Origin: Victivallales bacterium
GTDB lineage: Bacteria > Verrucomicrobiota > Lentisphaeria > Oligosphaerales > Oligosphaeraceae
DNA: 32,483 bases
Direction: 5' to 3'
NCBI GenBank assembly: GCA_017963875.1
Contig: JAGCTA010000336.1
Location: 1-32,483, forward strand
Position 1 is the first letter of the stretch. Each line of letters opens with the position of its first letter. This document shows, in pieces, positions 16,826 through 24,236 of the stretch. The position numbers and the translations under genes were made by a program. Below the pieces are notes generated by a model, which saw only the letters and a program-made list of their open reading frames with translations, was not told the DNA's origin and did not search any database.

Positions 16826-16954
16826 CCTGAATCCGTGAAGTTGCAGATTGTAAGGCTCGTTCTAGAAGATGCAAAGGAGCGTATATGACAACCATGACCG
16901 AGCATCGGCAACGAAATCGTCCGCAAGATGGCACTTCACGGATTCAGATTCAAC
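16820..16954. mobile_element. MITE-like element with 15-bp terminal inverted repeats and 7-bp target duplication
   Basis: CTGAATCCGTGAAGT (16827-16841) is perfectly inverted at 16933-16947 (ACTTCACGGATTCAG). Immediately outside both ends stands the same 7-mer ATTCAAC (16820-16826 and 16948-16954), as expected for a target-site duplication. The element itself is 121 bp, too short for a transposase, so it would move through an enzyme encoded elsewhere. It separates the dehydrogenase fragment from its presumed original start. Subterminal bases show weaker inverted similarity. Confidence 0.75.
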
Positions 16955-16998
16955 TCCTTTGCTTCCAAATTCATAAAGCAAATTTAGAAATAGACTAG
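16885..16998 (+). CDS. Possible 37-residue small ORF starting inside the MITE-like element
   Basis: ATG at 16885 with a good ribosome site (AAAGGAG, about 5 bases upstream). It encodes MTTMTEHRQR and onward to a TAG at 16996, leaving the element through its right end. The peptide is rich in Arg and Gln and has no recognised motif. No promoter is seen in front of it. The ribosome site could be chance. Confidence 0.2.
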   Translation: MTTMTEHRQRNRPQDGTSRIQIQLLCFQIHKANLEID

Positions 16999-17001
16999 GC
17001 G

Positions 17002-17029
17002 TTGACAAAACAACAAACGATGATATATT
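17002..17029 (+). promoter_or_regulatory. Sigma70-type promoter of the FmdB-like gene
   Basis: A perfect -35 TTGACA (17002-17007), a 16-bp spacer, and TATATT (17024-17029, five of six). It begins about 50 bp from the right end of the MITE-like element. Transcription would start near 17036, giving a leader of about 85 nt. Confidence 0.65.
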
Positions 17030-17041
17030 AGTGTGTTTGAC

Positions 17042-17060
17042 AAACCATCAAAAATGGTTT
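17042..17060 (+). promoter_or_regulatory. Hairpin at the start of the FmdB-like leader
   Basis: AAACCAT (17042-17048) and ATGGTTT (17054-17060) form a perfect 7-bp stem with a CAAAA loop at the predicted 5' end of the transcript. Such 5' hairpins often stabilise mRNA; no known riboswitch is recognised. Confidence 0.4.
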
Positions 17061-17119
17061 TCAAAGTATTTTCCGACTTAACGTTTTACGATGATGTTGA
17101 TTGGAGGCGAATTAAAGCC

Positions 17120-17407
17120 ATGCCTACGTATGAGTACAAATGTGAGCAATGCGGCGATCATTTTGAATATTTCCAAAGCATGACATCAGAACGTCTGACG
17201 ACGTGCAAGAAATGCGGTGGCAAATTACGCCGTTTGATTGGCGAGGGTTCTGGCATCATTTTCAAGGGCAGCGGTTTCTACTGCACCGACTACAAGGGGG
17301 CAAATGCCTCCTTGTCTCATGAGCACAATGCTCAATGCGGTTGCCATAATTGCGCAGAAGCGCATAACTGCGAAAAAACCGCAGCATCAGGTGCCGACAA
17401 GAAATAG
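17120..17407 (+). CDS. FmdB-type zinc-ribbon protein
   Basis: 95 residues from the ATG at 17120 (MPTYEYKCEQCG), the conserved start of FmdB-family small zinc ribbons. GGAGG lies 12 bases upstream, a long but usable distance; an upstream TTG is not needed. Two CxxC knuckles (CEQCG and CKKCGG) form the ribbon, followed by LRRLIGEGSGIIFKGSGFY, the usual second half. The C-terminal tail adds a Cys/His-rich stretch (CGCHNCAEAHNC) that could bind more metal. Members are often annotated as putative regulators, but their role is not established. It is driven by its own promoter and followed after 72 bp by another zinc-ribbon gene. Confidence 0.88.
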   Translation: MPTYEYKCEQCGDHFEYFQSMTSERLTTCKKCGGKLRRLIGEGSGIIFKGSGFYCTDYKGANASLSHEHNAQCGCHNCAEAHNCEKTAASGADKK

Positions 17408-17479
17408 TGTCACCAGAGCTTGGCGAAACTTCCTATCGCCATTAGACAAGTATCCAGTTTTATCATAAGGAAAACCAAC

Positions 17480-18229
17480 ATGATCAAATGTCCGAAATGC
17501 GGTGCCGACAATATGATGAATGCGATTTTCTGCCGACAGTGCGGTGATAAACTGGATTTGGCGGCATTGAAAATTGAGGATCAACTTGGCCTTGATGACA
17601 ACGGTGGAAAGGCCAAGAAGGCACAGCAAAAAGCAAACCAGATCGTCGGTGCCGTACTGGCATTCCTGATTCTCGTCCTCATCGCCGCCGTTCTTATCCC
17701 TCCGACGGGACGACTCGCATGTGAAGGCGACCCGTCGGAAGTTGCCAACGGAAAACTCAAGAATCTCCAAGTGCCGCAGGAAGACGGCACTGTGGATATT
17801 ACCGACCAGGATCTGACTGATTTGCTGAACAAACTGTATCGTCTGCCTAAAGAAGATGGAGAGGACACGATTAAACCAAGTGGAATCAGTGTACTTGCAA
17901 ATGATGACGGCACCATTAAGGTCGTCATGAAGAGCACGGTTTTCGGTTTTCTGCCAATGCACACGTCATTCACATGCACCCCAACGGTTCCCAATGGTCA
18001 AAAAGGAACAGTAACATTTGAGGATTTCAGCGGAGTCAGCATTGGATGGATCCCCGCGTTTCTTCCAGAAGATTTTACCGAACCATTTGTGCAGCCTTTC
18101 CGCGCACCTCTCGATGATAAAAAGAGCGAATTTGGGAAAGCAAAGAGAAATATGCTGGGCATCACCGTGACCGACAGCAAGATTTCGTTCAAGGTCGCCA
18201 AACGCCCGCCCAAAAAGCCTAAGAAATAA
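17480..18229 (+). CDS. Zinc-ribbon, single-pass membrane protein of unknown function
   Basis: 249 residues from the ATG at 17480 (MIKCPKCGADN), with AAGGA about 8 bases upstream; a longer in-frame version lacks family features. Residues 4-25 form a C4 zinc ribbon (CPKCG and CRQCG). A helix IVGAVLAFLILVLIAAVLI (about 54-74) spans the membrane. The remaining about 170 residues would lie outside the cytoplasm: a beta-rich domain ending in a Lys/Pro-rich tail (KRPPKKPKK). I do not recognise the outer domain. It may be co-transcribed with the FmdB-like gene. A short AT-rich inverted repeat (AAGAAAT/ATTTCTT, 18221-18244) covers the stop codon. Confidence 0.75.
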   Translation: MIKCPKCGADNMMNAIFCRQCGDKLDLAALKIEDQLGLDDNGGKAKKAQQKANQIVGAVLAFLILVLIAAVLIPPTGRLACEGDPSEVANGKLKNLQVPQEDGTVDITDQDLTDLLNKLYRLPKEDGEDTIKPSGISVLANDDGTIKVVMKSTVFGFLPMHTSFTCTPTVPNGQKGTVTFEDFSGVSIGWIPAFLPEDFTEPFVQPFRAPLDDKKSEFGKAKRNMLGITVTDSKISFKVAKRPPKKPKK

Positions 18230-18312
18230 TATTGTCAATTTCTTGTGCGGGGGAATGGTCTGAACAAGGGAGTTTTGGCAATCACCGTTGACACCAGGAG
18301 AGTGCTGCTGAC

Positions 18313-19671
18313 ATGGAACAGGTTCAAAAACGTCCAGGCATAGAACGCCCCTTGACTGTGACGGAACTGAACCACTATATCAAAAACTGCCTGGAACACT
18401 GTTTCCCCTCGGTATGGCTAAGCGGAGAATTGGCTGATATTAACTTCCATCAGTCATCGCATTTGTATTTTATACTCAAGGACAGCCAATGTCAGATTCA
18501 TGGCGTTTCCTTTCGCTTCGCTGAAATAGCGCGTCAAATGGGCTTGTGCCGTGGCATGGCAGTGGAAGTGTTTGGTACTGTCAGCGTCTTTGAGTCGCGT
18601 GGAGAATACCAAATCAATGCAGTCCAAATCCGTCCAATGGGCTCGGGGGAACTCAACCGCCAACTGGAGGAACTGAAGGCAAAACTCGCGGCAGAAGGAT
18701 TGTTTGATCCCGCCAGAAAACGTCCAATACCAACGTCTCCTAAAATCATTGGATTGATTACCGCAGCAACAGGCGCGGCCATTCAGGATTTTCTGAAGAA
18801 TCTCGCTTGTCCCATTGGCGGAATGCATGTTCGTTTCATCCCATCCCTTGTCCAGGGAAAGGAAGCCCCACAGAAACTCAAAGCCGCTGTGGAATACCTG
18901 AATCAGACACATGCCTGCGATGTGATTGTCATTACACGCGGCGGCGGTGCGACAGAGGATTTGAGTGCCTTCAATGACGAAACACTTGTCCGAACAATTG
19001 CCGCATCCGAAATCCCAGTCATTTCAGCCATCGGGCACGACAGGGATTTGTCTCTCTGCGACTACGCCGCCGACCTTGCCGTATCCACTCCAACGGCTGC
19101 CGCAAGTAGCCTTGTACGGGCTAAACTTGATTTCTGCAGAAGGCTCGAAACAGCATCCCGCAAAATACATCAAATCATGCAAAACCGCCTGTTCATGCTT
19201 CGTCAACGCTATGAACGACTGGCATCCTGCCCCTATTTGTCTCATCCTGAAGGCTGGTTGCATCAATTGGCGCAACGGCTGGATTATATCGCAGGACGCC
19301 TTGGAGCATCCCTGCCCAACCTCGCCTTGCGTCATCGTGCTTCTCTGGAGAATGTCTCAAACCGCCTGAAGACACTGCCACAACAACTGCTTTCAGGACG
19401 AAAAAGCCATTTGGAAGTGGTGTCGGGACGGCTCGCCTCGCTGCCGCCTCAACTTTTGATGAATGCCAGAGGACGACTCGAACGCTGTTCCGCAATGCTT
19501 AAAGTACTCGATCCGCACAATGTGATGATTCGCGGATACAGTATCCTTCTGGACGCCAACGGCCATGCAATCAGAAATGCGGAAGATGTCGCATGCGGAG
19601 ATGAATTGAAGGCCTTGCTGGCCAATGGGGAACTGACGGTCAATGTCATCGACAAGCACAACCAAGAATAA
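18313..19671 (+). CDS. xseA: Exodeoxyribonuclease VII large subunit
   Basis: 452 residues, the usual length. An N-terminal OB-fold (about 15-110; LTVTELNHYIKN, VWLSGELADINFH, HLYFILKD) binds single-stranded DNA. The catalytic domain follows with the conserved PKIIGLITAATGAAIQDFL, VIVITRGGGATEDLSAFND and SAIGHDRDLSLCDYAAD stretches. A helical C-terminal part pairs with the small subunit. With XseB it forms exonuclease VII, which degrades single-stranded DNA from both ends to short oligonucleotides in repair. AGGAG lies about 13 bases before the ATG, a long spacing. The gene is followed after 12 bp by xseB. All key motifs are present. Confidence 0.97.
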   Translation: MEQVQKRPGIERPLTVTELNHYIKNCLEHCFPSVWLSGELADINFHQSSHLYFILKDSQCQIHGVSFRFAEIARQMGLCRGMAVEVFGTVSVFESRGEYQINAVQIRPMGSGELNRQLEELKAKLAAEGLFDPARKRPIPTSPKIIGLITAATGAAIQDFLKNLACPIGGMHVRFIPSLVQGKEAPQKLKAAVEYLNQTHACDVIVITRGGGATEDLSAFNDETLVRTIAASEIPVISAIGHDRDLSLCDYAADLAVSTPTAAASSLVRAKLDFCRRLETASRKIHQIMQNRLFMLRQRYERLASCPYLSHPEGWLHQLAQRLDYIAGRLGASLPNLALRHRASLENVSNRLKTLPQQLLSGRKSHLEVVSGRLASLPPQLLMNARGRLERCSAMLKVLDPHNVMIRGYSILLDANGHAIRNAEDVACGDELKALLANGELTVNVIDKHNQE

Positions 19672-19683
19672 AGGGAAACGACT

Positions 19684-19941
19684 ATGAGCGAACAAGATAG
19701 AAATCTGCAACAGGAAGAAAAACAACTGACATTCGAAGAAGCGTTGATGCGCCTTGAGACCATTGTCGGACAACTTGAAAACGGCGGTCTGTCTCTCGAA
19801 GACAGTATGCGCGCCTTCGAGGAGGGAATGAAACTTAATGCTTTCTGTGGGGCAAAACTCGCCGAGGCAGAGAAGAAAATCGAGAAACTCGTTCGCCAGA
19901 AAGATAACTCCCTCACATGGGAACCAATGACGCAACAGTAG
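19684..19941 (+). CDS. xseB: Exodeoxyribonuclease VII small subunit
   Basis: 85 residues with the family signature LTFEEALMRLETIVGQLENG, then LSLEDSMRAFEEGMKL and a helical end rich in Glu and Lys. Small subunits coat the extended helical part of XseA and are needed for the active complex. It begins 12 bp after xseA, with an AGGG-type ribosome site in the gap, so the two are one operon. Length and sequence are typical. Confidence 0.97.
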   Translation: MSEQDRNLQQEEKQLTFEEALMRLETIVGQLENGGLSLEDSMRAFEEGMKLNAFCGAKLAEAEKKIEKLVRQKDNSLTWEPMTQQ

Positions 19942-19947
19942 TATAAT
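19942..19947 (+). promoter_or_regulatory. Possible -10 box after xseB
   Basis: A perfect TATAAT directly follows the xseB stop codon, 28 bases before the next ATG. No good -35 element stands 16-18 bp upstream. It may give the DUF4886 gene a start of its own in addition to read-through from xseAB. Confidence 0.3.
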
Positions 19948-19974
19948 CCTAATAACCTAAAAGAGAACAAAACG

Positions 19975-20925
19975 ATGAAAAAGAACATACTTCTCGTCAT
20001 AATACTTTTATTGTCTGCAATCGCTTATTGCCAAGAAGCAGCAAACCAAGTCAAGACACTTCGCGTCCTGATGATAGGCAACAGCTTCTCCCAAAGTGTC
20101 CTGCACTATCTGCCAACCATCGCAAAATCAGATCCATCGGTCAAGTTAATCATCCGCAATGCGTACATCGGCGGATGCAGTATTCAACGGCATCTAAAAG
20201 AATACGACACTTCGGCTAAAAATCCAGAGCATCGCCCCTACGCCACCAACCTTCCCATTGATGGCATCAAGGGAAACAAAGTCAGCCTTCAGGAATGCCT
20301 AAAAGCCGACCAATACGACATCGTCTCCATTCAGCAGGCTTCTCGCGACAGTTGGAAGGCAGACACGTATGTGGCAGATGCCGACCGACTCATTGCCATC
20401 GTACGTGAATATCAACCCAAGACCGAAATCGTCGGACACCAAACATGGGCATACCGTGCCGACAGCAAGGCAATCCTCCCAGGAGGCAGTTTCAAGATGA
20501 CGCAACTGGAGATGCACAACCAAATCACTGATTGCTACAAGGCCTTGGCGAAAAAACACTCGTTCAGAATCATCCCCGTAGGCAACGCCGTCCAGATTTT
20601 TCGTAGCAAGACTCCGAATCCCTACACTGCCGCCGATGTACCCAAAGTTGCGCCGACCTACACCTATCCCGAATTGCCGCCTCGCCCCAATGATGTAGTC
20701 GGCAATACCAGTTGGCATAAGGACAAGACGACTGGCGAGTTCAAGTTGCGCAATGACCCGAACCACCTCAACCAGCGTGGCGATTATCTCCAGGCGTGCG
20801 TATGGTATATGTTCCTCTTTGGCAAAAAGGCACAGGACGTAAAGTTCATCCCACAGGAAATAGACAAGGCAGATGCCGAATTCCTTGCGAAATGCGCAGA
20901 GGAAGCCATCCAGTCATGGCGGTAA
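19975..20925 (+). CDS. Exported DUF4886 (SGNH-hydrolase-like) protein
   Basis: 316 residues with a signal peptide (MKKNILLVIILLLSAIAYC, cut before about QEA). The mature part starts with LRVLMIGNSFSQSVLHYLP: GNSF replaces the GDS block of SGNH esterases and its Ser is the likely nucleophile. Further family features are the AYIGGCSIQRHL block, IQQASRDSW, and a C-terminal DPNHLNQRGDYLQ with the Asp/His pair. DUF4886 proteins are thought to be hydrolases, probably carbohydrate esterases, in polysaccharide-degrading bacteria; the substrate is unknown. It follows xseB by 33 bp but is unrelated in function. A strong hairpin terminator lies downstream. Confidence 0.85.
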   Translation: MKKNILLVIILLLSAIAYCQEAANQVKTLRVLMIGNSFSQSVLHYLPTIAKSDPSVKLIIRNAYIGGCSIQRHLKEYDTSAKNPEHRPYATNLPIDGIKGNKVSLQECLKADQYDIVSIQQASRDSWKADTYVADADRLIAIVREYQPKTEIVGHQTWAYRADSKAILPGGSFKMTQLEMHNQITDCYKALAKKHSFRIIPVGNAVQIFRSKTPNPYTAADVPKVAPTYTYPELPPRPNDVVGNTSWHKDKTTGEFKLRNDPNHLNQRGDYLQACVWYMFLFGKKAQDVKFIPQEIDKADAEFLAKCAEEAIQSWR

Positions 20926-20976
20926 TCGCCGTTGTCTGAGGGACAAAGCACTCGCAAGCCCACTCTCTGTCATACG

Positions 20977-21023
20977 ATTCGGCTGCTTTGAGCATGGCGT
21001 TTCCAGCATCAAAGCAGCCGAAT
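20977..21023. terminator. Bidirectional terminator between convergent genes
   Basis: A perfect 15-bp stem, ATTCGGCTGCTTTGA (20977-20991) with TCAAAGCAGCCGAAT (21009-21023), and a 17-nt loop that can pair partly (TGG/CCA). It lies between the DUF4886 gene (plus) and the flavodiiron gene (minus), both ending nearby. On the plus strand TTGTTGTTG follows. Symmetry suggests use in both directions. Confidence 0.8.
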
Positions 21024-21057
21024 TGTTGTTGAAATATTCAAAATCGAAAATTAAGAC

Positions 21058-22845
21058 TCACAGCCGTTCAAAATCAGCGGGGCCGTGCTTGCACAATGGG
21101 CAGACAAAATCATCGGGCAATTCGTCGCCTTCGTAGATATAACCGCAGATTTTGCAGACCCAGCCTTTCTTTCCCTCAGTCTTCGGCTTCGGTTTCACAT
21201 TGGAATGATAATACGAATACGTCATGGTCTCAACATTGGACAGTACGCGTGACTCCGTAATGGAGCAGATAAACATTCCGTGCGTTCCCAAATCGACGTA
21301 TTGCTCGACCTTCAGCGACATGAACGAATTGACGTATTGGGACAGGAACACGAGACCGTTGTCGGAACGATGAACGTCCATTCCATTGAATTTGTCAACC
21401 GTTCGACCACTTTGGAAACCAAACCTCTCGAAAATCTCAAATGGCGCATCCTGCGACAGGACATTGAGATTCATGACACCTGTCTGTTTGATGATGTGAT
21501 GCGAGTAGTTCTGTTTGTTGATGGTCACAGAAATGCGGTTCGGAGAACTTGTCACCTGGCTGACCGTATTGACAATCATCCCGTTGTCCTTCTCGCCATC
21601 CTTAGAAGTCACGACATACAGTCCATATCCGATGTTGAAGAGCGCCTTGAGGTTGTTCTTGTCGGCAGTAGATTCCTGAACATTCTTGTAATCCTGGCAG
21701 AGTTCCTCAGCAAGTGCCTCCAACTGCTCGCCGCTGGCGGCGTCCAACGCGGACTTGATATGGACAACACTTTCGCAGAAACGGATGTTCTTCGATTTCT
21801 CGAACATCGCCGTCATCACCTTTGCTGCCATTGGTGCCCAACTGCCGTTTTCAATCAGTCCAATGGTACGATTCTGGTAATTCCGTTCCGTCAAGTGGTC
21901 AATGAAAGTACGCATAAATGGGAAAACATCAGCATTATATGTCGTTGTTGCCAGAACAATCTTGCCATAGCGGAAAGCGTCCTCGACGGCCTCTGCCATG
22001 TCTCCACGCGCCAAATCATGGACAACGACTTTCGGGGCCCCCTTCGCCTTCAGTTTTTCTTCCAGTTGCTCCACAGCGGCCTTCGTATGTCCGTAAACGG
22101 ACGTATAGGCAATGACGACTCCTTCGCTTTCAACAGAATATGACGACCAGATATTGTAGAGATTGAGGTAATACCCCAGATTCTCCGTAAGAACAGGGCC
22201 ATGTGTCGGGCAGATGATGCTGATATCCAGCCCAGCCGCCTTTTTGAGCAACGCCTGAACCTGCGCGCCATATTTCCCAACAATACCAATATAATAACGC
22301 CGCGCCTCGCACGCCCAGTCCTCCGCGACATCATTCGCACCGAATTTTCCAAAGCCGTCTGCGGAGAAAAGCACCTTGTCACAGGTGTCATATGTGACAA
22401 TGACTTCAGGCCAATGCACCATTGGAGCAGTGACAAAGGCAAGCGTATGCTTTCCCAAAGAAAGCGTATCGCCCTCGCCTACGACAATGCGACGCCCTTC
22501 AAAATCCGTTCCAAAGAAGTTTTTCATCATAGTGAAAGCCTTGGCAGAGGAAACGATGGTCGTCGTCTTATACAAATCCATGAACACGCCGATATTGGCC
22601 GCATGGTCGGGTTCCATGTGCTGTATAAGAAGGTAATCTGGGGCCTTTCCGCCCAATGTGTCACGAACATTGTCCAGCCATTCATGTGAAAAATTCTTGT
22701 CAACTGTATCGATGACAACTGTCTTGGTATCTAGGATCGCGTAGGAGTTATATGCCATGCCATTTGGTACAACATATTGCCCCTCAAATAAATCCACCTG
22801 ATGGTCATTGACGCCGACGTACTTGATGTCATTCGTGATTTTCAT
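21058..22845 (-). CDS. Flavodiiron protein fused to flavin reductase and rubredoxin
   Basis: 595 residues with four modules. The metallo-beta-lactamase-like diiron domain (1-240) has ligands HMEPDH (76-81), H144, D163 and H215 all present. A flavodoxin domain (about 245-390; IAYTSVYGHTKAA) binds FMN. A flavin-reductase-like domain occupies about 400-545. A C-terminal rubredoxin (about 561-595) has CKICG and CPLC for one iron. Flavodiiron proteins reduce O2 to water or NO to N2O and protect anaerobes. The fused reductase and rubredoxin should form a built-in electron chain from NAD(P)H to the diiron site (inference). The ribosome site AAGGG is about 8 bases before the ATG. It is divergent from the membrane-protein operon and closed by the shared terminator. 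Confidence 0.95.
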   Translation of the reverse strand: MKITNDIKYVGVNDHQVDLFEGQYVVPNGMAYNSYAILDTKTVVIDTVDKNFSHEWLDNVRDTLGGKAPDYLLIQHMEPDHAANIGVFMDLYKTTTIVSSAKAFTMMKNFFGTDFEGRRIVVGEGDTLSLGKHTLAFVTAPMVHWPEVIVTYDTCDKVLFSADGFGKFGANDVAEDWACEARRYYIGIVGKYGAQVQALLKKAAGLDISIICPTHGPVLTENLGYYLNLYNIWSSYSVESEGVVIAYTSVYGHTKAAVEQLEEKLKAKGAPKVVVHDLARGDMAEAVEDAFRYGKIVLATTTYNADVFPFMRTFIDHLTERNYQNRTIGLIENGSWAPMAAKVMTAMFEKSKNIRFCESVVHIKSALDAASGEQLEALAEELCQDYKNVQESTADKNNLKALFNIGYGLYVVTSKDGEKDNGMIVNTVSQVTSSPNRISVTINKQNYSHHIIKQTGVMNLNVLSQDAPFEIFERFGFQSGRTVDKFNGMDVHRSDNGLVFLSQYVNSFMSLKVEQYVDLGTHGMFICSITESRVLSNVETMTYSYYHSNVKPKPKTEGKKGWVCKICGYIYEGDELPDDFVCPLCKHGPADFERL

Positions 22846-22934
22846 GATTTTCCCTTTGCCTTTGGTTCATTTACCGTACCGATTCCCTAGTCGGCGCGAT
22901 AATAAATAACTGCACTGAATCATCCTTTGACTGT

Positions 22935-22963
22935 AATATAGCCTTTATGGAAAGGTTAGACAA
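22935..22963 (-). promoter_or_regulatory. Probable promoter of the flavodiiron gene with a palindromic spacer
   Basis: On the minus strand, TTGTCT (22963-22958, four of six), a 17-bp spacer, and TATATT (22940-22935, five of six). The spacer contains an inverted repeat CCTTT-ATGG-AAAGG (plus-strand reading), a position where a repressor would block RNA polymerase. The transcript would have a leader of about 85 nt. Confidence 0.5.
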
Positions 22964-23047
22964 CACACTGCGGCTTTTTTATTCGGAAAACATATAAGCA
23001 AGAACAGGAAGGATTCCGCTTCCAATTCATCATTTATCCTACTATGA

Positions 23048-23076
23048 TTTTAAAAACAGGCATTATGCTATATATT
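23048..23076 (+). promoter_or_regulatory. Probable promoter of the kinase/activator/rhomboid operon
   Basis: TTTTAA (23048-23053, weak), a 17-bp spacer, and TATATT (23071-23076, five of six). Just downstream, across the expected start site, lies the 13-bp palindrome AATTGA-T-TCAATT (23084-23096), a candidate operator. The first gene starts at 23167. The 321-bp divergent gap contains no gene. Confidence 0.4.
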
Positions 23077-23166
23077 AGAATTCAATTGATTCAATTCCAT
23101 CAAAACTCTTGAACATCCTTTTCCAAAGAACTAGCAACGAATTATCAACATATTTTCAAAAGCAAA

Positions 23167-23961
23167 ATGAATCCAATTACCATATCATTCATCATCCTTT
23201 CCATCCTTTACTTTGCCGCAGGCATCTACTTTTTCGGTTTCCATTGGAACGAAACCGCCTTGTGGTTCCGAATCGTCCTGCCTGCACTGTTTATCGCCAA
23301 TGTCTTGACTGCCTTTTTCACCGCCAAATCCCCAGTAGTCACACAACCTTGCAAAAATGCATCTTTGGAAACGGAAAAAGCATTTCAAAACGCACAATTA
23401 CGCTATTTCTGCGAGTTTCTGACAATGCATCGCAACGGCAAACGGTGCGTTGTCATCCATGCTCCTGGCTACAGTACGGATTCACTGGCGACATTACGCT
23501 CTCTGCTGAAAGACAAAATCAGCATCGTCGGCGTTCTTGAACTGCCAATGCCCGCCGCTCCCCAACCAGAAGCCCCGCCCATCGGCCTTCCAAAGAAAAC
23601 AACGACCGCCCCTGTGCTCGACAACCTTCTGGCAACCATCGGCGATTTTGACATCGCCATCATCTGCACTCCCCTGCCGACGGACTGCATCTCCGAAGAC
23701 GGCATTCCGCAAATTACCAGACTTAACAACAAGGAACTTGCCCTGGCGGCAGGCTACCGCCCCTCTTTCGCCAAGGCTGTTGAACACGGAACCATCCTAG
23801 CGGCACTTACATACAAAGACGATGCAAAATGCAATGAAAAAACATGCCCCGACGATCTATATGAAGCATTTGAGGCACGTTATATGCTACTTTCTTCGTT
23901 GCCGCTCCCCACTCCGCCTGCCCCTTCCCTCTATGCCGTACCCAAACTGCCACAGCCATGA
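23167..23961 (+). CDS. Membrane-anchored protein of unknown function
   Basis: 264 residues; not recognised. Two N-terminal hydrophobic helices (about 5-24, ITISFIILSILYFAAGIYFF; about 33-52, LWFRIVLPALFIANVLTAFF) form a hairpin anchor. A soluble part of about 200 residues follows, containing alternating strands (CVVIHAPGYSTDSLATLRSL, ISIVGVLELP, DIAIICTPLP) like a Rossmann-type alpha/beta fold, interrupted by a Pro-rich linker (PMPAAPQPEAPPIGLP). The C-terminus is also Pro-rich. The ribosome site is weak (AAAAGCAAA before the ATG). It is the first gene of the operon and overlaps the next by 4 bp, so translation of the two is coupled. Confidence 0.7.
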   Translation: MNPITISFIILSILYFAAGIYFFGFHWNETALWFRIVLPALFIANVLTAFFTAKSPVVTQPCKNASLETEKAFQNAQLRYFCEFLTMHRNGKRCVVIHAPGYSTDSLATLRSLLKDKISIVGVLELPMPAAPQPEAPPIGLPKKTTTAPVLDNLLATIGDFDIAIICTPLPTDCISEDGIPQITRLNNKELALAAGYRPSFAKAVEHGTILAALTYKDDAKCNEKTCPDDLYEAFEARYMLLSSLPLPTPPAPSLYAVPKLPQP

Positions 23962-24230
23962 CACAAACCTTTAATTCAGAAGATATTAAATTCCCCTGCC
24001 GCTGGCACGGCTCGCTGCTCATCTTCACTGGAACGCCTGGTTATCCCGACCTCATCCATGAACAGTTTTCTGCACGAGGTCTGACTGATTGCGAGGTCAC
24101 TAATGGCAATATCTCCTCAAGCGGCAAATACATGACTTGGAAAATGACCGCCGTCGTCCCCGATCTGCAAACACTCCGCGACCTTTTCAAGGGTCTAGAG
24201 GCCCTGCCAGGCGTACGAATGCTCATATAA
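23958..24230 (+). CDS. DUF493 family protein (YbeD-like)
   Basis: 90 residues. The family pattern is clear: KFPC near the start, a central GNISSSGKYMTWKMTAVV (SSxGKY is the hallmark), and an ending LFKGLEALPGVRMLI. DUF493/YbeD proteins are small ferredoxin-like, ACT-type alpha/beta domains, probably regulatory; their ligand is not known. The ATGA overlap with the upstream gene and the 6-bp gap to the next put it firmly in the operon. Confidence 0.85.
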   Translation: MTQTFNSEDIKFPCRWHGSLLIFTGTPGYPDLIHEQFSARGLTDCEVTNGNISSSGKYMTWKMTAVVPDLQTLRDLFKGLEALPGVRMLI

Positions 24231-24236
24231 ACTGCC

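Noticed and set aside
24003..24017. Sigma54-type promoter (TGGCAC with a CTGC block), sought because of the NtrC-like gene
   Set aside because: It lies inside the DUF493 coding sequence, and the -12 element does not match the consensus. No better candidate was found in intergenic regions.
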